Assembly (NCBI RefSeq): GCF_000002995.4
Contig: NW_025062477.1
Location: 12,692,696-12,756,695, forward strand
Reading direction: 5' to 3'
Origin: Brugia malayi
Lineage: Eukaryota > Nematoda > Chromadorea > Rhabditida > Onchocercidae
DNA length: 64,000 nucleotides
A model generated the notes under the pieces. That model did not search any database. It worked only from the letters and a program-made list of their open reading frames with translations, and was not told the origin of the DNA. Positions 38,901-49,863 of this stretch are shown one piece after another. The translations under genes were made by a program, and so were the position numbers. The first letter of the stretch is position 1; each line of letters starts with the position of its first letter.

Positions 38901-41900
38901 AATTTTATCTTTTTTTTTTCAATTTATTTATTATAGTTCTAGTTTTTTATTTTTTTTTTTTTCTTTATGTGTTAATATAGTGAAATTTTATTTTATTGTA
39001 TTATTTTTGCTGGAATTGAATAAATAAATTTGAATAAATTTTATTAGTTATATTCAACTTTTATTACTCAAATAATTTGATATAAGATTTAATTATTGTG
39101 AGAATTATGAGAATTTTTTCTTTTCTTTCCTTTTCCATATTACTAAGCAATTTTTTAGTGCATTAATTTGTCTGCTTTTTTTTTTTCTCTCCAATGTATA
39201 AGATATAATAATCGTAATAATATCTAAATAGTTGTATTAATTATTGTACCCTCATTATTATTACCATTATTATTTATTACCAATATTATTATTATTATGA
39301 TTATTACCATTATTATTTATTACTATTATTATTATTATTTATTCTTGTTATTATTATTATTATTACTGCTGTTATTACTATATTATTATTATTATTAATT
39401 ATTTGATAAAAATCGTTGTTTTAGGGCGCAAACAGCATCACCGATTGTTGTTGATCGTAGAACAGCAATGCGCCGTCGACATCAGGAATCATTAGCCCGG
39501 CAACAGGAACATTATAATTTTCATAAGATTAACTCTGTAAATAATAATGTTGAAAAATTTGAATTGTAAGTTTTTGAAAATAAGCTTTTTCTTAGGCAAA
39601 AAAAATTTTATCAAATTTCAAAAATAAAATTTTATCAAATTTCAAAAATAAAAAAAATAAAAAAAACAAAAAATAAAAAAAGTCAGGTTTTGTCGATAGT
39701 TTAGCTTATAATATAAATAAATGATGCTAAAATTACAATTTAATTTTCTAAAAATTAAACAATTATTTATTAAAGCTAGCACAAAGATAAATCATATTGA
39801 GTTTATGGTCCAATTTTTCATTGGTTTCCTTTTTTTATGTTTATATCTCAATGTTGTTTTCATTAATTCATTTTAACAATGTTTTTTCTTTTTCTTTTGT
39901 TTGTTTAATTTACTACTGGCGCAATTGTCCAAAAAAAAAAAAGCAGAAAAGGAAAAAAAAACTTGCCATGCATTTATAATAATTTCTTTTTTTTTTTTTT
40001 TTTTACAGATCTAAAACAAATACTACTGATAAAATTGTTAATGGTACTAATGGTACAACAAATGATATTATTAATATTGAAACATCAAAAGTAATACCAC
40101 CATGGCGAAGGAAAGTTTATGAAGTTGAATCAAAGCTGAAAAATAATAATAATACAGTCAGTTACTGGTAAAACTTTCATCAAAAAAAAAAAAAAAAAAT
40201 GGGCAAAATTAATGGGGAAAATTTTCCTTTTTTTATTTTTTTTTTTTCGTTTACAAATTTAAGTTTTATTCTATGTATAATTAATAGTAAACAATTTATC
40301 CTTTCTAGAATGTAACGGTAAATGAGATGAGCGAACAATTATCAATAAAACAATCTCCAATGGCATCAATAAATTTGATTGAAAAAAATTTAACGAATAA
40401 TGATGAAAATGTAAAACCTGACGAGAAACCGGTTTGACATTTCCTTTTTTTTTTATCTTTTTTTTTTTTTTTCTTTTAATGAAAGAGTTATTAATAATAA
40501 AACTTTGCAATTCTCAGTAATTAAATATGATAAATTGCTATTAATGTACTATTTTTTTTTTTTTTTTTTTACATATATAATTAATTACCTTCAAGAAAAA
40601 AAATCAATTTTTCTAAAAATTGAAAATATTGGAGAATAATAATATTAGAAATACCATAATTGAGTTTAACTCAATATACGTGTAAAGAATTAAACGTACG
40701 TTAAAGCAGATAAGATGAAAAGTTTTGAAATGTTGAATAAATTTAAATATAAGTTTTTTAAATGAAAAAACTTAATAATATTACATAAATAATATAATTA
40801 GTTAGTTGTTTTTTAGGTTCGAGCACCTCCACCATCATTTCCTTCTACACTTTTCTCACCAACCGAAAATAAAACAATGGAATTTCCGGAACCAACTAAA
40901 AATGAACCAGAAAAAATATCAGAATCAAAAAGGATAGTATCGTCACCTACAAAAGCAAAAGTATGAAATTTTTTAATATCTATAAAAAAATTTTGAAATA
41001 AAATTTTTAAAACATCACACTTTGGAATTTTTTTCAAAAAGAAAAAAAAAAGGAATCTTTTCAAAATAATTTTTATTACAAAATATGTGAATAATTAATG
41101 ATTTAAAATAAAACAGAAAAAAGGAAAAGAGAAACAAGAAAAAAAAGAAAAAATTATATTTTAACTTCATACAACTACTGTTAATTTTGTATAAAATTTT
41201 AAATTAAAACTACAAGAATTGTTATTATTCATCAATAAATTATACTTTACCTTAAATAATTATATATAAATTAATTAATTTTAGGTAATCAATGATAATG
41301 ATGATGATGATAATGATGATGCTACAACTGGTGGTAATGTATTTGCGGCACAGTTACGTCGTCGTGCGCTTAAACGTGAACAAAACGCTGCATTATTTGA
41401 GCCAAAACAGGATGAAGCAGAAATACAATGGAAAAAAGTTTGCTTTTTTTAAATTAAATAAAATTTTAAATCAAAAAAAAAAAAAAAAGAAATCTCTTTG
41501 ATAAGACATTTTTGAGTTAATAGTGATATGAATTTGTAAATATATTAATTAAAGGAAATTTAATTTTACAGTTAACTTTTTAAAATTTTAATTATGGTAA
41601 ATTATTTAAAAGGTATAATGAATTGTTTTATTACTCTTATATTTCTCTCTTCCTTTCTTCTTTTCTAGGCTGCTGAAAATTTTAAATCGAAACCATTAAT
41701 TATCAATGATTTGGATTTTTCGGAATTTCATAAAGATGAATTTGAGCAAGATCCATTAGTAATGGCTCGTTTAGCAGCAATAGCTCAGGAGAAAGGCCTA
41801 ATTCCAGGTGCTAGCAGTAGTAGCATTCCACCAGGTAATAAATTATCATATCAATTTGAAATTTAATTTTTAACTTAACAATCCATTTTGTGATTAATGA

Positions 41901-44900
41901 AATTAAAAAAAAACCTTAAAATTTTATTCTTGTTAAGATGTTGAAGATACTTTATAGAAGATAACGGAATATATTTATATTGTAAGCCTTTATTTTAACC
42001 TAAATTTAATTTATAACATGCTAATCTTTAGACAATCATTCTAAGAAATAAAATTCTACTTCGAAATTCACAGTTTTTTTGTGCGAATTAACTTAATCTC
42101 TTCACTTTTTAAAAATTATGAGATTTTTTAATTTAATTTAGTTGTAATTCAATTTATTTTTTAGCACCTGAAAGAGGACCACCGCCAGCACCACCTTTAT
42201 TACCTGGTGCACCAGGTGCACCTCCACCACCACCTTTTTTGTCACCAAATGGTGGTCTAAATCAAAAAGGTCGTGATCCAAGTCCAGGTGAATAATTTTT
42301 TTTTAATTTAAAATTTTTGAAATAATTTTAGTGTATAAATATTCACTTCAGATTAATGTAGTCAATAAACTCACAAATGGAAATTTTCAAAAAAAAAAAA
42401 AAAAATAATTTTTGAACTATCAAAATTAGTTCACATGAATGAATATTTAGTACCACCGGTATCAAAAACTGGTACACTAAAATTACATTGGAAACCTGCA
42501 CAAGCTGAACTACCACCGGTACCATCATTGAGAAATAAGGGAACATTCTGGCATAAACTTGATTTACCACAAATTGATGCCAAAAAGTTGGTTCAATTAT
42601 TCGAGCAAAAAACCAAGGAAATTCCTGCTGTTAAGGTAAACTTTATTTAAAATTTAACTCTTTAATTATTTCATTTTCTTATGTTCTCAAATACTTCTAA
42701 TGGTAATTATATAACAAATAATAACAGTGAATGATTGCAAAAAAAAAAAAAAATCAAATGAAAATTTTTCTCCAAATATTTTATATAATTTAAAATTTTT
42801 CATTCATTTTCTTCAATGGATATATTTTTAAATTTTGTTCAATCCTTATAATATATCAAAAAATTTAATTACATTTAAATTTTGTCAGCTTTTTTTTCAC
42901 TAACTTTTATTTCTTCCTTAATTTGTTTATGATGACTTTTTTTTCTTGCTTAGCTGATAGCATTCAAATTTTGTGATTTTTTCAAAAAAAGAAAAAAACC
43001 CTTAGGATGTCCTAGATTTTCGGCATTTATGATTGTATCTTCCGGTTCAATAACGAATATAGTTTGCGCAATATTATGGATCGAATAATGAATATAGGTG
43101 CGGAGTGTCACGATTGAATAGTAAATATAGTTACATGGAGTATTCCGCTTAAATAATGAATATAGTTCTGCGGAGTATTTCTGTTGTATAATAAATGTAA
43201 TTAGTCGTGCGGAGTGTCACGGTAGAATAATAGCACTGTTGTGCGGAATATTACGTTGAATAATGAATATAATTAGTCGTGCGGAGTGTCACAGTTGAAT
43301 AGTTGCACGATCGTGCGGAATATTACATTTAATAATGAACGTATTTCATATTTTTCCGTTCTTATTTTAAAGAAGAAGTTAGCAAATGTTGATACATTTT
43401 CCGCTTCCTCTCTACTTCTATTTATTACGTTTTATATTTCCTTCTTTCTCTCTACTATTTTGTTATGTTCTATAAATAATAACAAAAAAAAAATTTCATG
43501 AATTTTTACTACAATTTTAATAAGAAATAATTGGAAGAATGATTTTTAAATAATGTTTGTTTAAATTTTTTTTTAGCGGCTCAATGGTGAACATCGGGCG
43601 CAAATTCTTCAAGTGCTACCTTTAAAACGATCACAAGCAATCAATATTGGTTTAACTAAATTACCACCAATAAGTGTTATTCCAACTGCTATTATGGTAA
43701 TAATACCAAACATTTATCATTTCTTATCTTACTTTTATCAACTTTTTTGTTTTTCCAAAAAATTAAAATAAAAGTTGAAAATAAATAAATAATAAAATGA
43801 GCATAAATATTAATGAAAACTTTTAGAAATTCGATTCACTGGTACTAAATAAAGAGGGTATTGAAAAAATTCTTACTACAATGATGCCAAATCCAGCGGA
43901 AATTGAGCAAATTGAGTTAAAAGTTGCGGAACATCCGGATATGCCGCTAGGTCAAGCGGAACAATTTCTTCTTAAACTTGCGCAAATACCATGCTTGTTG
44001 GAAAGGCTGAGACTTTGGATTTTTACATTGGACTATAAAAATTGTGAAAAAGTGCGAGAAATTTTGTGTTTCTTCTTTTTTTTGCTTTTCTTCATAAAAT
44101 TTATTAGAAATTTGAAATTTTAGGAACTTAAATTTCTTTTGAAATTTAAAACTTTTTTACTTAATGACAAGTTAGCATAATGTTAATTAAATGATTCGTG
44201 ATAATATTTATGTTTTATCCTTCTTTTTTTTTGGCAATTTTTAATCTAATTTACTTTTCCTTTCCTTTTTTTTTTGGCTTTTTTCATTCATTAATTATAA
44301 ATTCAAGAATAATTTTGTATTATCAAAATGAAATTTCTCTGATATCTTTTTTTGATTTTTCTTTTTTAAGGATATCGCAGAACCATTAATGGATTTACAA
44401 TTAGCAATGAAAGAAGTTGAAGAATCGAAAACATTTCGTACTGCTATGGGAATGTTATTAATAATTGGAAATACATTGAATGGAACTAATGTAATTTATT
44501 TTGAATGAAATAAATTAAAGTGAATTATGAAAATGGATTAAGTGGAAAACTTGAAAAGAAATAATTCAAATTTTCTAATCGTATTTTTATTTGTTTTAAA
44601 AATTTCTTTGCTAAAAAAAATTTTTTTAATTGAAAGTATTTACAATATTTTTATTTTATTTTTTATTTTTAAAGATATTTATTTCATAACTTTAGCATTA
44701 TTCATATTCTTTTAAATTTCACATGTAAAAATATCAAATTTTTTTTTTTTAATTTTATTTGAAATTAAAACTTTGGTTATTTTTTTTTACAGATTAAAGG
44801 TTTTCAATTGGATTATTTAAGTAAAGCATCTGAAGTAAAGGATCCGGTTTATAAGCATACGTTAACATATCATTTAGCCGAATATATGATTGAGCATTGT

Positions 44901-47900
44901 TCAGATGGAACCGATTTATATTCCGAATTTGGTGCTGTTGCACGTACTGCTAGGGTGAAATTTTTATTTTTTTTTTGTCTCCCTCTCTCTCTCTCTGTCT
45001 CTCTCTATTTGTTTTAAAATTTTCAATTTGATCGAAAATTTAGTCAAATTAAAATTATTTATAATTTATAAAGAGTAATATAAATATATGCATGATATAA
45101 TGTTTTAATTTAAATTGAAATCAAATTTAAACCTTTTTTTTTCCTTCTTTGTTTTTAGTTCGATTACGATGAATTGGAGTCAAATTTAAAGAAATTAGAG
45201 CATGATTGTAAAGCATCATGGGGTTATTTAGCTAAAATTAGCAAAAATGATAGCTCATCATCAATGAAACAAAAGATAAATGATTATTTAAATGATGTAG
45301 CACAACGAATTCATCAACTTAAAGCAATTTATCGAATTGCTTTTAACAGGTTAGTAATCAACGGAAATATTTTTTGTATTTTTTTTATTTTATAATTTAA
45401 CATAATTGATATTTATTAATAATTTTTCTATGCATTTCTATCTTGCTTTTTATCTTATCATTGCATGCTAAAATGAATTTTGCAAGTTTTTTTTTTTTTT
45501 TTTACGATTTATTAAAATTTTTCGATGTCTTATCAAAGAAAAAAACGAAATTTTGGTATCTTATCGAAATTTCATTTATCATGTTAAATTATTAAAATAA
45601 AAGAATAAATTTTATAATTATCATCTTGTCAAAAATTTTTACAAATATTTTTAATTAAAAAAAAAATGTTATTTACAAAATTTTTGTAAATTATACAAAT
45701 GATTTTCTTTTCTTTTTTTTTTTTTTTTGAAATTTTTTTTTAAGAAATTCTTTGTTTTATTTCTTTTTTTAATTAATTATTTAATTGATTAAAACAAAAA
45801 ATTTCGCTAATTTTATAGATGGCATGCATTTTTGCTCTTTTTTGGCTATAGTATTCATGAAGTACCAACATTAAAGCCAATGAATGTTTTCAAAATGGTT
45901 AACGAATTTGCGCTAGAATATCGTACCACACGTGATAAAATTTTACAACAACGGAAACGATTAGCTGATAAACGTGAACGTAATAAAACACGTGGTAAGA
46001 TATGGGCATTAGAAAATGGTCAAAATGATAATAAAGATGGCATGGAATTGAATGGTAACTTAAAGCGTACACCAATACAAATGAATGCTGAACAGGTTAG
46101 TTAGTAATAATTAAAAATTATTTTAATTATGTACTACATTTTTATGTTTTAAAAATTAAAATTAATCCAAAATTTATATGACATTTTTCTCTTTTTTTTT
46201 TTTTTTTTTATTTACAATTTATTTTGTGACAGATTAATAATGATTAAAAACATTTTACATATTGGAATTGTATGCTACATGCTGCATTTTTATGCTTGAA
46301 ATAATCCAAAATTTTATTTTCCTTTCATAATTTACAATTTATCTTTATTAGACTTATTTCATTATTTAATGCAACTAATGGGATTTATATTAATTAGTAC
46401 CAAATCATGCATTTATTTATTAATCAATTTATTCTATTAATTAGATCTAATCGATTAGGCATTAAATTTTTTTGCTACTAGTATGATAACTTTTAGTTTC
46501 TCTTTTACTTTTGTTTTTTTTAGAAAAAAAAAAAGATTTTTAACTTTATGTTTGTTAGCTATTTATGTAGGAATAAATTGCTCGATATCAAAAAGCATTT
46601 GATTTTCTTGCTATCAGTTTTTGCTACAGAATTTTAAAATATATGTGAAGTATTGATTGATTTAAATTATCAGTTAAGTTTTTTGTTTATAATTTAAGCG
46701 ACATGAAGCAATGTCACGTATGCTAACTGGCGGAAACAATGATGATACATTAAAAAGGACACGAGGAAAGCCTACAGTTGAACGATCACCTGCTGATATC
46801 ATTTCAAGTCAACGAGAAAGTATGCTTTTTTTTATGCTAATTTATTAATTTTAAAAATACGATACACATTGATAGTTGGAGAATTTTTTCATATCACTAT
46901 TTAATCAGTAATAAATATCGATTAATTAAAAAGATAAATGAATTAAAAGTAATAATGTCTCTTATATTAATAATAAAATATTTTTATATTGATGGAATGT
47001 AAAAATAAGATATATTATTTATAAAATTAATAGTAAGAATTAGTAAAATAAAATACATTAATAGTAAAATAATAAAACAAAAAAAAAAAAAAAATAGGAA
47101 GTAAAATACGATTATAATTTCGAGTATTTATAGTGCTAAGATCAGTTGGACGTTTAACTGATTCCGGAAGTCCTGGCCAGGAATCACCGGATGATGAAAT
47201 TCTTGATGGTCTTGTAAAAGCAGCAACAATTCAAACGGAACCACGTGATCATCGTCGTAGAGCTAGGCAATTTAATCGCAAATCTTGCAAGTTTTTTTTT
47301 TTTTCTTTCTAGAAAATAACTTCAAAGATTTTTAATTATTCTCAACAAATGTTATGAAATTTTCAAATATTTTATCATTAATAAATTTTACTGATTAAAA
47401 AAAAGAAAAACATTTTTAATTTAACTATATGAAACTATTCAATCATGATTATTTTATTTAATTTAATTGCAATTTAATTATAATTATTAAGTTTTAATTT
47501 TGATCGAATCATACACATATAATATATAATTATAAAATTTTAATTAATTGCAGATTTGATCATGAAACTTCTTATGCTTCATTTGCTAGGGTGAATTGAA
47601 AAATTAAAAGATACATATTATTATTTCAATTTTTTTATTTTTATTCAATTACTATTATTCAATTTTCGAATTATATTATATGAACTTACTTTATTCCAAT
47701 GTGTAATTAAACAATGATATATAAAAATATATAATATATAAAATATAAGTATAAAGCTCTAATTAACCACAAATTTAAATTCCAATTAACTACAAATAAT
47801 TAAACTATGAGTGTAAATCTTTTTTTCGTTCATTTTCAATTATCTATCCACTTATTTTCAGTGAGGCGTACTCGAACACTAAAACTTGTTGATGATCAAT

Positions 47901-47926
47901 CTAGTAGCACAGTTACAACTGTCTAA
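26654..47926 (+). CDS. fhod-1: FHOD-family formin (GBD-DID-FH1-FH2-DAD)
   Basis: Nucleates, bundles or elongates actin filaments; FHOD formins act in stress fibres and muscle sarcomeres. Exons: 26654-26833, 27884-28008, 33924-33982, 34153-34220, 34354-34459, 35198-35292, 37862-37973, 38253-38371, 38718-38890, 39425-39565, 40009-40156, 40309-40431, 40817-40960, 41285-41437, 41669-41834, 42165-42287, 42430-42635, 43577-43696, 43827-44051, 44371-44490, 44793-44954, 45159-45349, 45819-46095, 46699-46819, 47134-47286, 47862-47926; 1224 residues, in frame throughout. Residues 1-102 are the GBD ([11 protein letters not shown]). About 103-330 is the armadillo DID ([21 protein letters not shown]). FH1 is 638-678 (GAPPPPPF). 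FH2 is about 690-1080, with GNTLNGTN at 895. The DAD ends NRKSLRRT (1200-1207). The start at 26654 is the first Met of the open segment; a second Met lies two codons on. Human FHOD1 is of similar length (about 1160). The last intron uses a GC donor. Confidence 0.96.
26836..27174. repeat. TTA microsatellite in formin intron 1
   Basis: Starts a few bases after the exon 1 donor and continues for about 300 bases with short TTTA interruptions. Long hydrophobic open frames over it are repeat artefacts. Confidence 0.95.
27711..27750 (+). repeat. Partial copy of the formin start-codon region in intron 1
   Basis: CACAAATGATTATGGTAGAT here closely matches CACAAATGGTTATGGTAGAT around the formin ATG at 26654, with similar A+T-rich sequence upstream. 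The copy reads MIMVDGSS and then meets a stop, so it is not a usable start exon. Confidence 0.6.
28681..28718. repeat. GA microsatellite in formin intron 2
   Basis: GA dinucleotide run of about 38 bases preceded by a G-rich stretch (GCGGGTGGGGAGAAGAGGGG). Confidence 0.85.
30305..30590. repeat. ~69-bp tandem repeat, four copies, in formin intron 2
   Basis: Units begin ATATCCGATTCTTTCTTTCT and continue through AAATTAATGATCACTTACTG to TTTATCGAAT. Four near-identical copies differ mainly in the length of the CTTT run, and a fifth start is seen at about 30581. The array lies about 750 bases upstream of the alternative first exon. Confidence 0.9.
31312..31344 (+). promoter_or_regulatory. uORF overlapping the alternative start codon
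   Basis: ATG at 31312 opens a ten-codon frame (MINC followed by six Gln) whose TAA at 31342-31344 shares its last A with the ATG at 31344. This arrangement could lower or couple initiation at the long-isoform start. Expression depends on where the transcript begins. Confidence 0.4.
31344..33169 (+). CDS. fhod-1: Alternative first exon of the formin (609-residue N-terminus)
   Basis: An 1826-base open exon from ATG 31344 to a donor at 33170 (ATAAG|GTTTCT). It ends in phase 2, the same phase as formin exon 2, and joins exon 3 in frame, giving a predicted 1731-residue isoform. A stop lies in frame at 31317-31319, and no acceptor of the right phase precedes the exon, so it looks like a separate first exon and not a cassette. 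The protein is Asn/Ser/Thr-rich and mostly disordered. It contains a proline-rich [13 protein letters not shown] near residue 478, fitting a class II SH3 ligand, and ends [20 protein letters not shown]. Using it would remove the 102 residues of the GBD while keeping the DID. A possible spliced-leader or UTR acceptor ends at 31205 (TTTTATTAATAG). No homologous domain recognised. Confidence 0.75.
35081..35131. repeat. Left copy of a ~50-bp direct repeat flanking formin exon 6
   Basis: AATTCTGGGAGAGAGTGAAA followed by AATAAATTTGACCTTTGAAT recurs with few changes at 35571-35620, one copy on each side of exon 6 (35198-35292). Confidence 0.75.
35571..35620. repeat. Right copy of the ~50-bp direct repeat flanking formin exon 6
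   Basis: AATTCTGGGAGAGTGGAAAA followed by AATAAATTTGACTTTTGAAT. It matches the copy at 35081, about 490 bases away in the same orientation. Confidence 0.75.
43020..43345. repeat. GC-enriched degenerate repeat in formin intron 17
   Basis: Eight or so diverged copies of a unit of about 35-45 bases built around TGCGGAGTGTCACGGTTGAA and TAATGAATATAGTTAGTCG. The G+C content stands out sharply in an otherwise poly-A/T intron. It does not code. Confidence 0.8.
47554..47599 (+). CDS. fhod-1: Candidate alternative terminal exon of the formin
   Basis: A good acceptor (TTAATTGCAG, ending 47553) precedes 46 bases. If joined to the GT donor at 47291, four bases after the GC donor used by the main form, the frame continues from NRKSC into [15 protein letters not shown] and stops at TGA 47597-47599. 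This isoform of about 1219 residues would lose LRRTRTLKL from the DAD. It is supported by frame and splice signals only; there is no family alignment for this tail. Confidence 0.4.
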
Positions 47927-49863
47927 AATTTGAAATGTTTAAATTTTATTTCACATTAAATCATTATTGCTCCCTATTTACAGATAATTTTTTTTTTCTT
48001 CTGCTCGAAAAAAAAAGTGATAATTCGAAAACGAAAATAATACTTGAAATTTGCTATTATCAATTATCACTGTTTGTATATCATCATCAATTAGAATCCA
48101 AATTTTAAACACTAGCAATATTGATTAGCAGTAAATAGTTGTCAGCAACAACTTTTTCATGTTTAAAAATTAGCACTGATTAATTTAAGCAAAGAATAAA
48201 AATTTAACTAATATATGTAAAAAGAAAATGATCATTTTCTAATTTTAAGAAAATATCTGTCTATTGCAATTATTTGCATTCTGTTAAAACTTACTTCTCC
48301 TCGTTGAATTAGTTTAAATGTAGAAACATAAGAGTAAAATTAAATTTAATGCCATTCCTTCTAACAGAGCAATTGCGCCTATCGTTTTTCTTTCCTTTTT
48401 TTTTTTTTTTCTTTTGAATGCTTTCTTTTCAACAAACAAATTAGAAAAAGAAAAAATTCCTGGAATAAATTCCCGAAGCAAACGGGTCTTTTCTCTTGCG
48501 CCTTCTCTTTTACTATAATTTTCCCGTATGTTTCTCGAAATTAAATACCAAATGACTTTTCCTCTTTTTTTTTGCATATGTTTTGCTGTATGTAAATTGC
48601 TATATATGTTGTAGCTGTTTTTGATATATAATATCGTTTAAATCTTTTTTTTTTTTTTTTTTTTTTTTTTTGTTGATATTTTTCAACTTAACTCATTATA
48701 AAATTATTTATGCATGTAATTGTGATAAAATGATAAATCCTTTCAATCAAATGATATGATATAGTAGTTCTGATTAAAAAAATATTACAATTACCATTTC
48801 TGAGATCAATATTTGCATTCTTGAAGACACGTACAGAAAAAAGTGAAAAAATAGAATCCATTTTTAGAAAAAAAAAAATGATTGAATATATTAAATAATT
48901 GAATGAAATTACAGAATGTTAGATTAGAATACATAATGTCATCTTGTTGACAATTAAGATTAACTATCAGATATTGGATATTATGAAGTCAACAGATGGA
49001 TGATTCACATATTGTCCTCATTTCCTATTTTACCATTTATTTTAATTTGAAGTATAAAGTTAAGATATTGATAGAATAAATATATGTTATTATAATTTTA
49101 TATAGTGTCATCCTATTACCTTCTTATCTTGTATATTCATTAAATTTAAATTATAACCATTAATGAAAATGAACGTACTGTGGCTCATTCATTCATTTTA
49201 GTTTGTGTATTTTGATATACATATGAATTCATGTGATAGATAAGTTTTTTGATCATAACTTTGCAATCTAAACAGCGATTCAGTCATCAATCAATGCTAT
49301 AAAACAATAATATATAAGTATAAAGAACAAAAAAATGATCTGATTAACGAATTAAACAAGTTACTCAATAGCTTATTTCAACAATATACAAAACTTCAAA
49401 TGTGAATATAAATATAAAATGTTTACCTTTGATATGCTGTATAAGTGATTCAAAGAATAAAGGCAAAATTCAAAAATGTTCGTAAAATTTACTGAAATAT
49501 CGGAAAAAGAATACAAGTAATCAGATCTGCAATTTTTTTTCAGAGAATAAAATATTACAGTGATTCAAGATAAGCATATTTTATTGAAACTTCCAAGATA
49601 ACTCAGTTATCAAGTACATTGTATCTGCTAACATTGGTACAATGTATATCTAATAGAACGATATAAGAAATTTCTAAAGCCGAAAATGCCAGTTGTCAAA
49701 TTGTTCTTTTTCATTACTTAAATTTTTAATTGTGACAGTTAATCCAATCTCTTTCCATTTTCTCAAAAAATAATCTTAAAACATAAAATAAATCTAAAAG
49801 AACTTTTCACAGCAAATTTAAACGAAAGAAAAAAAGAACATCTAAAAGCATATAAAAAAATCA
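47927..49863. other. Convergent intergenic region between formin and EAF
   Basis: Holds the 3' UTRs of the two convergent genes. There is a poly-T run at about 48641-48671. A TTTATT at 49580-49585 is an AATAAA on the minus strand, a possible EAF polyadenylation signal about 280 bases after its stop. No other gene seen. Confidence 0.55.
48195..48200 (+). terminator. Candidate polyadenylation signal of the formin
   Basis: AATAAA about 270 bases after the formin stop at 47926. Confidence 0.5.
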
